Below are positions 51,440-60,640 of a DNA stretch of 64,000 nucleotides, one piece after another. The number at the start of each line of letters is the position of its first letter. Within the stretch, counting starts at the first letter, position 1. The notes under the pieces were generated by a model. The model did not search any database. It was not told the DNA's origin and worked only from the letters and a program-made list of their open reading frames with translations. Source of the DNA: Cyanophora paradoxa (Eukaryota; Glaucocystophyceae; Cyanophorales; Cyanophoraceae); assembly GCA_004431415.1 (NCBI GenBank), contig QPMI01000682.1, positions 1 through 64,000 on the forward strand, given 5' to 3'. Made by a program: the position numbers and the translations under genes.

Positions 51440-51596
51440 TATACTTGTTCAATACTTCTCTTTTTATTTTTGCGATCCCAAGCAATAATATACCTCGGAT
51501 CAGATTTAACAACCATATGCACTTTAACCCCGGGTCTGTCGGTGCAATTTCAAAGTAGTTTGGTATCGGGTGTTCTGTCCAAACCGGATTATCCAT
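51415..51596 (-). pseudogene. Small viral gene antisense to the polymerase 3' end, one frame break
   Basis: From ATG 51,596 the minus strand reads MDNPVWTEHPIPNYFEIAPT up to DPG. After a one-base shift at the CCCCGGG run (about 51,527-51,533) it goes on as VKVHMVVKSDPRYIIAWDRK, ending TPNGKL at 51,415. Both halves look like a single small protein of about 60 residues. Without the shift the frame becomes a Cys/Leu string. Its 3' end overlaps the repaired polymerase end by 25 bases, tail to tail. No family is recognised. Confidence 0.5.
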
Positions 51597-51623
51597 TATT
51601 AATATATTGAAAATAAAGTAAAG
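51597..51623. promoter_or_regulatory. 27-bp bidirectional promoter: small minus gene / integrase
   Basis: TTAATATATTGAAAATAAAG then TAAAG leads into the integrase ATG; the complement serves the small minus-strand gene. The TAAAGTAAAG end is repeated before the patatin gene. Confidence 0.5.
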
Positions 51624-52856
51624 ATGCCCTCAGCACAGATTGGTTTAAGACCTACTCCAAAAATCGTAAAGAAAAGTTTAAAAGATGATCAAGGTTACAC
51701 ACTACCTATAACCATTCCGGTCGAAGAGAAGAACACACGAATCTTAAAGAAGTCTGAGATGGTTAAAGGACTGATCCCGAAGACATTACCTACTGAGACT
51801 GTAACGAAAGAATCAAAGATTGCGAAGAAGTTTTATGATCCGCGCACCGGTTATAAAGGTTTTGGTGCAATGAGAAAAGAACTTCCTGAGGAAAACTACA
51901 AGAAGATGAAAGAATGGTATGATAAACAGGAAGTCGTTCAGATAAACGCACCGACTCTTTCAAGAAAGAGAGACCCAATGATTCCGATTCGGCAACCTCT
52001 CGATACCTACGTAATTGATCTTCTGTTTTTCCCGGCTTATAAGAAGCAAAATGATGGATACGATACATTTATGTCCGCGATGGAATCAACTCTTAGAACG
52101 GGTTTTATCATCCCAATGAGAGATAAAAGCGCAATAACGGCTCTTTCGGCGTTTCAGCAACTACAACAAAGAGTACCGCGACCAATTGTACGCGTTCAAA
52201 GCGATAGTGGAAGCGAATTTACAAATAAAATGTTTACCTCATACCTTGCTAAAAAGTTCATCGATCATCAGATTAGCGATGTCGCAGATCATCGAAGCCA
52301 AGGTAGAATAGAAGCGTTTAACAAGCAGATCATGCGGCTTATCACGAACTATTGTATAGCAAACAACACCGCGCGATTCTTTGATGTATTGGGAGACATT
52401 GAGTATAATTATAATCATACTGTTCATTCAGCAACTAAGAGGAAACCAGCAGAAACCACAGATGAGCATTATAGAGAAATTATAGGTTTAGAAGATGAAA
52501 AGTTTAAGAAGTCGATGGCTTACTTAGATGGTATCAAAGAAGGTATGTTTGTGAGAGTGAGAATAGAAAAGAACCCATTCGCTAAACAGGGTGTCAATTG
52601 GTCGCGGATTGTTTATACTGTCGAGGGTAGAGAGGGTTTTAAGTTTCGGTTACGAAATCCGAATGGCGAAATGGTCGAAGGGAGGTTTGCTTTTCACGAA
52701 TTGTTACCCATTAAAGGTGTTGAATTCCACGAAGTACCAACAGTGGATGCACTTGAACAAGCCAAAGAAGAAGCGCAGGTTGATTCGGCAATTCGTAAGG
52801 AAGGCATCGAAAAAGCGGATGATGTCCCAGAAGAACCGCTATTACAATCCAGATAA
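51624..52856 (+). CDS. Retroviral-type (rve) integrase
   Basis: The protein has 410 residues. It would insert the linear viral genome into host DNA. The catalytic core has the D,D-35-E triad: Asp132 in TYVIDLLFFPAY, Asp194 in VRVQSDSGSEFTN, and Glu230 in GRIEAFNKQIMRL, with exactly 35 residues between the last two. The N-terminal ~110 residues are Lys-rich with no HHCC zinc motif that I can see. A C-terminal SH3-like segment (GMFVRVRIEKNPFAKQGVNW, then VYTVEGREGFKFRLRN) resembles the DNA-binding end of Polinton and mavirus integrases. The frame is intact. The last ~45 residues are acidic and probably flexible. Confidence 0.9.
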   Translation: MPSAQIGLRPTPKIVKKSLKDDQGYTLPITIPVEEKNTRILKKSEMVKGLIPKTLPTETVTKESKIAKKFYDPRTGYKGFGAMRKELPEENYKKMKEWYDKQEVVQINAPTLSRKRDPMIPIRQPLDTYVIDLLFFPAYKKQNDGYDTFMSAMESTLRTGFIIPMRDKSAITALSAFQQLQQRVPRPIVRVQSDSGSEFTNKMFTSYLAKKFIDHQISDVADHRSQGRIEAFNKQIMRLITNYCIANNTARFFDVLGDIEYNYNHTVHSATKRKPAETTDEHYREIIGLEDEKFKKSMAYLDGIKEGMFVRVRIEKNPFAKQGVNWSRIVYTVEGREGFKFRLRNPNGEMVEGRFAFHELLPIKGVEFHEVPTVDALEQAKEEAQVDSAIRKEGIEKADDVPEEPLLQSR

Positions 52857-52918
52857 AAGAAAAAAAACAAAGTAACAAGAGAATTAAAGAAACTTACAAT
52901 TAATGGAACTGAAAAGCT
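52857..52918. other. Short A-rich convergent spacer
   Basis: Sixty-two bases separate the integrase and patatin stops. The A-run AAAGAAAAAAAACAAAG may serve as a 3' end signal for the plus strand. Confidence 0.4.
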
Positions 52919-54457
52919 CTAATTTCTAATAAATGCGCCTGACACATCGACTCTCATAGTCGGAGCATTTATATATACTAATGGATAAATTCGAATATAT
53001 CGTGTTCTCAATGGATAACCTATGTAAAATACATCATTTACCGAAAGTGGGAACCCCATAGCATATGATACATCCCCAGAATTATTAGCATTATTTATAT
53101 TCTCACATACAAACATTCTATTTACACCCTCATATTTGATAAATGACCATGTTAAACCATCTTGCGATGTCGCAACATTAAAAGTCTTAATAAACGCAGT
53201 CGTTATACCTGATCCATATGCAATTATAGAAGCGATTTCATATGTATATGGAAAAGCAATTTGCAAATATTCAGTTGGCGTTTCCCATATTCCGTTTATG
53301 GCGGATGCATTCGCTTCCCATCCAGTTAATGATGGGCGGGCTTTAAATGCCTCTTTTCCGAATTTTGCAGAAGAAGCGGTAAACGCATTATCCGATAGAA
53401 GATACCAATTAGCATCGATAGGAGGTATGTTATTAAGAGTGGATGATACATAAGATCTGATAGGGTTCTTAATCTCATAATTTGTAACAAGTAACTCACA
53501 GAGTCGATTTATCATGGCGTCGTTTGCTTGTATATACGTTTCAGTCGCCGCGATCATGTCCGGAATCTTTGAAGTATCATCGAGAGAATTTAAGATATCT
53601 TTCGGGAGCGGCACAGAGATACGGTAGTATCGCGCGTATCCTTGGTCATCATTATATGGTAAAAACTCATGCATCTTTTCAAGAGCCGATAATTCACTTG
53701 CAGCCATTAGCATATTGATTAATGGACTTCCTGATGTGGAAGCAATCCATGATAGAATTCCCCAGGTATTCACACTTTCGTAAGAGTAACCCACATTTGG
53801 TGCGTCGGTTTCGTTAACCTCACCACATGATATGCTAATAACTATAATATCGTCGTCGTTATCATAAATCTTTTTTGCGTGACTGTAACCACAAACACTT
53901 GGGTTATTGTTACCTGATATCGCACCATCAATTAGACACATCCCCTCGTAATCGACAGGAGCAAAATATGTAGGAGCGGCGGAAGTAGAACGTGCCGCTA
54001 TTTTACTTGGTATAGTCTTGTAATCATTATCATTTGCTATAAAAATTGGTTTCATGCTTACAGTGTCGAACGTCGTAATAACCACATCTTTTAGTGAATC
54101 TTTTATGAGAGCTTCCCCAGTCACAGAGAAAATAGCGGTTTCTAATGGTGATACATCGTATTTAGTATTAAAAAGTGCATTCTCTATGATATTCCGTGGA
54201 TTCGCAAAGATCAATGGGAGATGATATAGGTAAGTATTATGAAGGTCGGTAGCTGTTAATTCAGGTTCATCGGGAAATTCGGGATTTTTCACATTGAGAC
54301 CAATAGCAATAATACCGCCTGTGGACGTTCCACTTACAAGATCGACCAAATCAATAACGCGTTTACCTGTTCTTGTTTCTATTTCTTTTAACAACCTTGT
54401 TATGATAATACCACGTGCGCCGCCGCCAGACAAAGCTAAAACGACCTTTAAAGGCAT
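52919..54457 (-). CDS. Patatin-like phospholipase fused to a discoidin (F5/8 type C)-like domain
   Basis: The protein has 512 residues, starting MPLKVVLALSGGGARG at 54,457; I reject an upstream in-frame start because the TAAAGTAAAG motif abuts this ATG. The patatin domain is complete: oxyanion loop GGGARG at residues 11-16, nucleophile elbow GTSTG at 43-47 (Ser45), and the dyad Asp in IDGAISGNNNP (Asp177). Patatins release fatty acids from membrane lipids. From about residue 345 to the end the pattern WYLLSDNAFTASSAKFG, INGIWETPTEYLQIAFP, FNVATSQDGLTWSFI and TRYIRIYPL is that of a discoidin-type carbohydrate- or lipid-binding sandwich. I infer a virion-associated protein that binds the cell surface and opens membranes, or a release factor. 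No signal peptide is seen. Confidence 0.85.
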   Translation of the reverse strand: MPLKVVLALSGGGARGIIITRLLKEIETRTGKRVIDLVDLVSGTSTGGIIAIGLNVKNPEFPDEPELTATDLHNTYLYHLPLIFANPRNIIENALFNTKYDVSPLETAIFSVTGEALIKDSLKDVVITTFDTVSMKPIFIANDNDYKTIPSKIAARSTSAAPTYFAPVDYEGMCLIDGAISGNNNPSVCGYSHAKKIYDNDDDIIVISISCGEVNETDAPNVGYSYESVNTWGILSWIASTSGSPLINMLMAASELSALEKMHEFLPYNDDQGYARYYRISVPLPKDILNSLDDTSKIPDMIAATETYIQANDAMINRLCELLVTNYEIKNPIRSYVSSTLNNIPPIDANWYLLSDNAFTASSAKFGKEAFKARPSLTGWEANASAINGIWETPTEYLQIAFPYTYEIASIIAYGSGITTAFIKTFNVATSQDGLTWSFIKYEGVNRMFVCENINNANNSGDVSYAMGFPLSVNDVFYIGYPLRTRYIRIYPLVYINAPTMRVDVSGAFIRN

Positions 54458-54506
54458 CTTTACTTTATTGAAATTTAATAAATCTCTATTATTAGAGTAA
54501 CCAGGG
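54458..54506. promoter_or_regulatory. 49-bp bidirectional promoter: patatin gene / tail-fibre gene
   Basis: The leftward gene has TTTCAATAAAGTAAAG before its ATG (complement). The rightward gene has ATCTCTATTATTAGAGTAAC before its ATG. Both fit the element-wide motif. Confidence 0.5.
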
Positions 54507-56243
54507 ATGAGTTTCAATTATCCAGCAAATTTACAAACCATAACAGGTAGTGGTAAAGGAAACACTAAACATGTTAACTTTGATAATATCACCATTAAAG
54601 GGTCGACGTCAATTGATCAGAGCGCCGATAAACCCAGTAAGACGTATCCCAGAATTCATGCTTTAACGGTGAATCAAACAGACCCAGAGAAAGAAGATGT
54701 AAGTATAGCTTTCAGTTTGGGGAATGTAAAAAAAAATACGGTTGCGGAGATCAAGGCAACAAGAAGGAGACCACGGAAACTTAAAGCAAGTGGAACGCAT
54801 CCCGATATTCCCACACGTTACGATAGCGGACGTTTGGTTTTTAATGTCCAGGATGAGAAGGGAGTTCATCGTAGCGGTTTACGGATCTATAATGAAGGAT
54901 CAAATTCGATAGCACAAATCCCTGAAATATTGCAAATTGCACCACATGGTGAAGAGAATCAGATTCGCCACACCAACAATGTTTACCCAAAGGACATTGT
55001 CAACAATTCAAACACTAATGCACTGTTTGGTTTCACTCTTCCACCGGATACTTCCAAAGAAAAGGATTCGATCACAGTCGACAGTAGTCCCAGTCAACCA
55101 GTAGCGATTCATCTACATCCCGATCTTGTCGAAATGGATCGACATTTACTACCTTTGTTTTCAAACACAAAAGATCTTGGTATTAGAACCCGACAGTGGC
55201 GAAATATTCACGGTAGCAACGTGTATGCAAATGGCGAGAAACTTGTTAGTGAGAAAACGATAAGAGAAATATTTGAACATTACGGACCTGTTCCAGTTCC
55301 ATTTCCGTTACCATGGGATCCACCAGATCTTACACCAAAAAAACAACCCGGAAGAGAATACACAGCTGATGAAACGGTTGCGTTTGGTCAACATTTAGTT
55401 AGTTGGGAAAAAGTTTATAATAAACCAGTTTTTAAAGATTACAAACCGCCCGCTGAGGAACTCTTAGCACCAGATATTAATGTAATCCCTCTCGAACATA
55501 AAGAATGTGAAGACGTGGAAGAATTGCCGGATGGATTTGATCCTAACCATATGTTATATGATCGTTACGAACCTTTCGATGAACAACTTTTACCAGATGG
55601 ATTAAATCCACCTAACATAGATTACGAACAACCACATATACCAGATGAAGAGTTATTACCAGACGGATTACAGCCGGGTTTTTTCGATTTTACCGTAGAT
55701 TGGAGGGATATTATTAACAAACCCGAAACATTTCCACCAGATCCACACGAACACGAATGGGAAGACATTTTAAACAAACCGGAAAGATTTCCGCCCACAG
55801 AGCATCGCCACGATTGGGAAGATCTCGATAACATACCGCCAGAGTTTCCACCAGAAGACCATAGGCATAATTGGGACGAAATTGATGAGCAACCTACTTT
55901 CGCATCGGCAGGAAATATATTAACAGATTTCCAACATGGCGTAAGTCTCTACCGAAACATAGAAATCGAAGAAAGATTACAATTAAATGACCACTACCTT
56001 AATCGCATGGGAATAGAAGCAGGCACAGGAATGGAAGCCGAATTATACATTAGACCACCCAGAAGAGAAGGGATTTTACCAATCAATGGTAATTTTGGAC
56101 TGTATGAGACGAAACCCGGAATTTATTTAACAAACTACTACCCTGAGGATATCGAAATGACAGATGTATTACCTCCGATACCATCAATTCCATTAGATCC
56201 AAATAGTTGCGATAACAAAGATGCCGCAATCGGAATACCGTAG
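54507..56243 (+). CDS. Tail-fibre-like protein with H-x-H repeats
   Basis: The protein has 578 residues with an intact frame. Residues ~225-255 read DLGIRTRQWRNIHGSNVYAN then GEKLVSEKT, the LG...W..I...NVY...G pattern found in the trunk of phage tail fibres. Three LPDG(F/L)xP units occur near 340-395. At about 397-470 there are four tandem units of ~23 residues built on W-x-D-I-x-N-K-P-x-x-F-P-P-x-x-H-x-H-x-W (for example NKPETFPPDPHEHEWEDIL), a repeat known from trimeric phage fibres in which the H-x-H sites bind metal. The C-terminal ~90 residues may form the tip. I infer a receptor-binding spike or fibre. It is divergent from the patatin-discoidin gene and is the last gene before the right edge. 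Confidence 0.75.
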   Translation: MSFNYPANLQTITGSGKGNTKHVNFDNITIKGSTSIDQSADKPSKTYPRIHALTVNQTDPEKEDVSIAFSLGNVKKNTVAEIKATRRRPRKLKASGTHPDIPTRYDSGRLVFNVQDEKGVHRSGLRIYNEGSNSIAQIPEILQIAPHGEENQIRHTNNVYPKDIVNNSNTNALFGFTLPPDTSKEKDSITVDSSPSQPVAIHLHPDLVEMDRHLLPLFSNTKDLGIRTRQWRNIHGSNVYANGEKLVSEKTIREIFEHYGPVPVPFPLPWDPPDLTPKKQPGREYTADETVAFGQHLVSWEKVYNKPVFKDYKPPAEELLAPDINVIPLEHKECEDVEELPDGFDPNHMLYDRYEPFDEQLLPDGLNPPNIDYEQPHIPDEELLPDGLQPGFFDFTVDWRDIINKPETFPPDPHEHEWEDILNKPERFPPTEHRHDWEDLDNIPPEFPPEDHRHNWDEIDEQPTFASAGNILTDFQHGVSLYRNIEIEERLQLNDHYLNRMGIEAGTGMEAELYIRPPRREGILPINGNFGLYETKPGIYLTNYYPEDIEMTDVLPPIPSIPLDPNSCDNKDAAIGIP

Positions 56244-57071
56244 TAGGGGAAAAAAACAGGAAGGCGCCTGCCAACCCGCCTAGCTCGCAGCGTAGCGCTG
56301 CGTGCGCGATCACCAGTGCGAGAGTAGAGGCCGCGACAGCCTAGGTAGCGTCCGCCGCGATGTCTGCGTAGGTATGCCGGCCACTCTCTCCAAACCGCCC
56401 CGCCAACGCGGCAACATCGCCCGGGAGTCCCTGGGTGATGTAACTGCAAGCAGTTACCGCGTCTCACGCACACCCTGGACCGCCCTCTTGAATCAATCTC
56501 CTTGCCGAGCTACGTCTGGCCTCCCTGGCCACGCCTCGCCATACACCCGCTGCCGACCCGCTCTCTACCGACCCGCTCTCAGACCCGCCTCCTCCTCCTC
56601 CCCCAAGCGCCAAGTCGCTGAGGCTGGGCAAGCCGCATCGCCCATTTCCCGCCCAGACGCGCATTTAGCGCCCCTTTCCTGCGAGGCCGCTACTGTACGT
56701 GTCAGCTGTAATTTGACGGCTTCCCGAACGCAGACTTTTGAGACTTGGACGATGCGGCGCACAGGCGACGGGTCCGGGGCGGCTAGGCACACGCACGCCT
56801 GGAACCACGTGCACGCGCATCTCTGGGCAGCCAGATGTGACCAACTAGCTGATCAGTCGGACCGCTGCGCGCGTCCCGCCGAGCACAGACATCCTCCAAC
56901 CCTAGACGCTGTCCGACCCCCTAACGTGTCTGCCGCTGTAGACGTCAACACTAACGCTCCGGGGCATATCTCGTTTGGCGACCTTTTCCCAACCACCCAT
57001 TACGCCTCAGGGAGCCCCCTCATAGGCCCGCCCCCATCGCTCATGCGCCACAAGCCGGAGGGAATCTCAGG
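56244..57071. other. Right flank of the viral element and 5' region of the LINE
   Basis: Base composition changes from AT-rich to GC-rich within about 30 bases after 56,243, following an A-run (GGGGAAAAAAACAGG). A plus-strand open frame from 56,302 runs to 57,075 but shows no domain; it could be part of a LINE ORF1 or 5' untranslated region. It does not continue the repeat unit interrupted at 39,279. Confidence 0.4.
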
Positions 57072-58088
57072 ATGATGACCTTTAACGTGCGGGGCACGTC
57101 CGAGGGCCGGCTTCAGCAGGCCGAAGACTTCGCCGTGAAATGGGGGGTCGACGTGATGGCTCTCCAAGAGCTCTCAGTCACGCGCGCCGAACTGCACTCG
57201 GCGCTCTTCACCCCGGCAGCGGAGCCCGGCGAGCCCCCCAAGAGCTCGATCACGCGGGGTCGCCTAATCCACTCAATTAAGAAAACAAAACCGAAAGGAA
57301 ACGGAGCGGCGCTATGGGTGGCGGCGCCCTGGGCGCGGCACATCGCGCGCCACTATCACTACCCGGGCCGGCTTGCCGGCTGTGAAATGCGCTTCAAGGG
57401 AAACCGCCAGCTCTTCGTAGTGAGCGTATACATGCCGGCCACCCAGCGGAAGCCTGAGCACAAGACCGATCAGGCGGCGCTCCTCGAATGCATCGAGCGC
57501 ATCTACGCGGACTTCCGATCGCGCTCGACCGCGCACCTCATCCTTCTCGGCGACTGGAACTCCGTGAAGACGCCGGCCACGTCCCGCATCCGCGCGGGAC
57601 GGTTCGTCCAGTCCTGGACGCCGGAACGCGAGTGGTGGGGAAAACTGACCGGCACCTGGGCACTAGTTGACGCGGCGACACAGAAAGGCCACGAACACGA
57701 AGTTACCTTCATCAGGCGCGGCCCGAGCCAGCACGGCGCCGAAGAGGATGGCGGGGACGACGGCGCCGACGACTCGGACTCGGAACAGGACCAGCAAATG
57801 GACGGGCCCGCCGTCGCCGAAGGCGCCGCGGTCATCTCGGCAGGACGTATCGATGCGGTGTTGCACTCTGCAGGTCTCGCGCCAGCGCTCCTGGCGGTGC
57901 ACCCGCTGCCGCCAGAGGTGGCGCTACCGCACCCCTCTGACCACTTCCCGGTCATGGCCGACTACGATCTGCTCAAAGCCGAACTCGTCAGACCGCCCGC
58001 GGCGATGCCCGCCCGGCGCACCCGCCGCCGCTCTTCGCACCGCACCTACTTGAGAAGGAGAAGCTGCCGGCCTTCCGAAAGGCTGTAG
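57072..58088 (+). pseudogene. LINE ORF2, AP-endonuclease domain
   Basis: The open frame starts MMTFNVRGTSEGRLQQAEDF and carries the exonuclease-endonuclease-phosphatase signature: FNVRG, the catalytic Glu in MALQELS near 57.16 kb, the Asp/Asn in LLGDWNSV near 57.55 kb, and SDHFPVMADYDLL near 57.94 kb. This enzyme nicks the target for reverse transcription. Near 58,020 the protein continues in another frame (LEKEKLPAFRKAVEDRLQAL), while the original frame degenerates and stops at 58,088. Confidence 0.85.
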
Positions 58089-60640
58089 AAGACCGTCTGC
58101 AAGCCCTGGAAAGCGATCTTGAGAAAGCGCTAGGCGCGGCGGGCACGGAACAAGAGCGCAGGGACCGGGTCAGCTCTCTCTACCGACAGGCCACGGAGGC
58201 GGTGCTGACGCTCGCTAAGGAACACAAATGCTTGAAAGCCCGCGGATCGCGCCCGCCCACTCGCAGAGCGGTGCCGTGGCAGCTGGTCATGTCCAAGAAA
58301 GTGGAGCGCCTGATCGCTGGATGGACTGTTGAAGCGCCCGGAGGCTTGCCGTCGGCCCCGCTGGTCGCCCGGATCGAGAAACTGGAGGCTCTCATCAAAG
58401 GGCTCGTCCCCGGACCCGAACCCATGCCCGCCGCCCCGTACGCGACGCTGACGACGAGGCGCCGTTCCCGGGGCGCTACGTAGCGTGGCGGCTGTACTTC
58501 CGGTCGCTGAACGCATGGCGCAACCGCGTCCGCCGGCGCCACCAACACGAGACGCGCGCAGAGAAGCAGCGACAGATCCAGGAATTCGTTACTGCGCGCC
58601 AGGCCCGGTTTGCAGACCCGCGCAAGCTGCGCAGCTATCTAGACTCCATTCTGGAGCGGTCCAGGGGGGAGCCGATCATGCACGTCACCCGCCTGGCGCG
58701 CGAAGGCAACTTCTATGAAATTTACACGGCCCCCGAGGAGGTGAAGGCAGTGATGGCGGAGCACTGGCGTCAGTGGTGTGCGAAGAGAAACCCCCTGGTA
58801 GGGTGCACAGCGGACTTAATACCCGACTCCCAGCTCGCCTTCCTGCCCCCCGACTTCTGGCGCGCGCTCTACCGCCCCCTCGGGACGCACGTGGCGACCG
58901 CGGAAGCCTTCGCGGGAGTCATGGCTGAGCCTACGTACGAAGAGCTAGGGGCACACGTGCGCTCGCTCACGGATGGAGCGGGAGGGCCCTCCAACTGCAC
59001 GAACGCGATCCTGAAGACGCTCTGGAACCCCGACCTGCCGGACGCCATGGATCCAGAGGCGTACCCCCCCCGCGGTCGTCGGCTCCTGATGGCCATCGTC
59101 TGCGAGGCCCTCCGCCTGCGCGACCTGCCCGCCGAGATGTGTGAGAGCAATATCTTCGGGATCCCCAAGAACGGGAGCTGGGACGGAGACATTGAAGGGA
59201 ACCTCCGCCCGATCACGCTGCAGGAAGTTGGCCTCAAGCTAACGACGGGCCTCGTCACGAAACGGCTAGCCGAGGCCATCGAGAAGCACGGAATCCTTAA
59301 GGGGGTAAATTATGGCTTCAGGAAGGCTAAGGCGACAGATGATGCCCTTCACCTAATGGTCGCTATTCTAGAGGACGCTAAGGAGCACCGCAAGCCCATC
59401 TACCTCTTGCTACAGGATATCAGACGGGCGTACGATTCAGTTTCCTGGGCCAGCATGGAGCTCTCCCTCCGACGCATCGGGGCCCCCGAGACGTACATCG
59501 ACCTGCACCGCAACATATTCGAACGACGCCGGGCGCGAGCTATCACGGGCCACGGACTGTCAGACGTGTTTGAACTCGAATGTGGGCTCCCGCAGGGCGG
59601 CATCGAATCCCCGCTCCACTGGCTCATCTTCTACGATGCCTTGCTCTGCGCTCAACAAGAATTGGACAGGCTCGAGCAGGAAAAGGGGGCGCGGGGGTCG
59701 CGTACGTCATGGGCATGGGCGAAGACGACGCGGACTTCGCCCCCGCACGGGTGACCGGGAGCGCCTACGCGGACGACACGCAGTGGATGAGCGGATCGGC
59801 CGAAGGGATCCAGATGCTCGCGGACGTGGCGTCTGAATTCTTCCGCCTGCACGACATCGCCGTCAACGCGCGGAAAACAGAGTTTGCGTACAACAACGTC
59901 TCACCCGAGCCTGAACCCCCGCTGCTCGGCAATCCCCGCGTCCCGGTCGGCAAGAAGCTGAAACCGGGCGAGCATTTCAAGCTGCTCGGCGTCTACCTGA
60001 CCGCGAACCTGTCGTGGAAGGAGCAGATCAGACAGATGGAAGCGCAGGCTCGCGAGACGGTGGCGGTCATAGCTCGTAAGCAGCTGACCGCGCAAGAGGC
60101 CTGCTACGTTGTCGAGGCCGTCGTGCAGGCGCGGATCGCCTACGGGCTCAAAGTGACGCCGCTCACAGAGAGGCAGTGCGATCGCCTAGATGCCATCTGG
60201 ATGCGCGTGGTTAAGCACCATGGGGGCCTGGCGGCATCGACTTCCAACTACGCGCTCTGGAGCCACGGCACGTACAGCCTGCCGCGCACAGCGCACCTGA
60301 TGGCCAAGAACCAAATCACGGATCTGCTCGTCCGCCTCTGTGGCGAGCCGGAAGAGCTGCTATCTCAGGTGATGATGCACCGCATCCGGGACCTCCAGCG
60401 CAAGCTAGGCGTCCCGCTGCTGCCGACCGAGTTCCTGAACGCCCCAGTGTCACGCCAGCTTGCTCGATCGAATGCGATCGCCGCAGTGATGCCGCTCCTG
60501 CAGCGCCGGCTCTACCGGATCCAGTCCAACCACGCCCGCTTCTTGTTCACGCCGTACCCCCCCGCAGCCACTTGGCCCGACCCCGCGGAACTGCGCCGGG
60601 AATTCGTGCTTACCTCACACATTCCCGGGAAGTGTTCAGC
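58022..60640 (+). pseudogene. LINE ORF2, linker and reverse transcriptase domain
   Basis: The coding trace runs through three frames. The linker ends near 58,440, where a shift leads to DDEAPFPGRYVAWRLYFRSL. The RT follows with NLRPITLQEVGLKL near 59.2 kb, LLQDIRRAYDSV near 59.41 kb and GLPQGGIESPLHW near 59.59 kb. After a shift near 59,695 comes the catalytic SAYADDTQWMSG near 59.77 kb, then FKLLGVYL near 59.98 kb. Another break lies near 60,625. The catalytic motifs survive, but the frame shifts mean no full RT can be made from this copy. Confidence 0.8.

Larger units (their letters stand above)
39280..56250. mobile_element. Endogenous Polinton-like / mavirus-type DNA virus element
   Basis: This ~17-kb AT-rich, intron-free island sits in GC-rich DNA. 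It encodes a DJR major capsid protein, two penton/minor-capsid-like proteins, packaging ATPase, primase-SF3 helicase, protein-primed PolB, rve integrase, patatin-discoidin protein, tail fibre and several small ORFs. Protein-primed PolB with an rve integrase and DJR capsid defines Polintons/Mavericks and mavirus-type virophages; an SF3 helicase is typical of the virophage and PLV side. The left edge is a sharp junction at 39,279/39,280, nine bases beyond a stop codon. The right edge lies within a few tens of bases after the stop at 56,243. No terminal inverted repeat or target duplication is visible, so the ends may be truncated, permuted or misassembled. Confidence 0.9.

Noticed and set aside
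51282-51596. 104-residue Cys/Leu-rich minus-strand protein as a membrane protein
   Set aside because: Only its first ~23 residues look genuine. The rest is out of frame with a better-looking continuation ending at 51,415.
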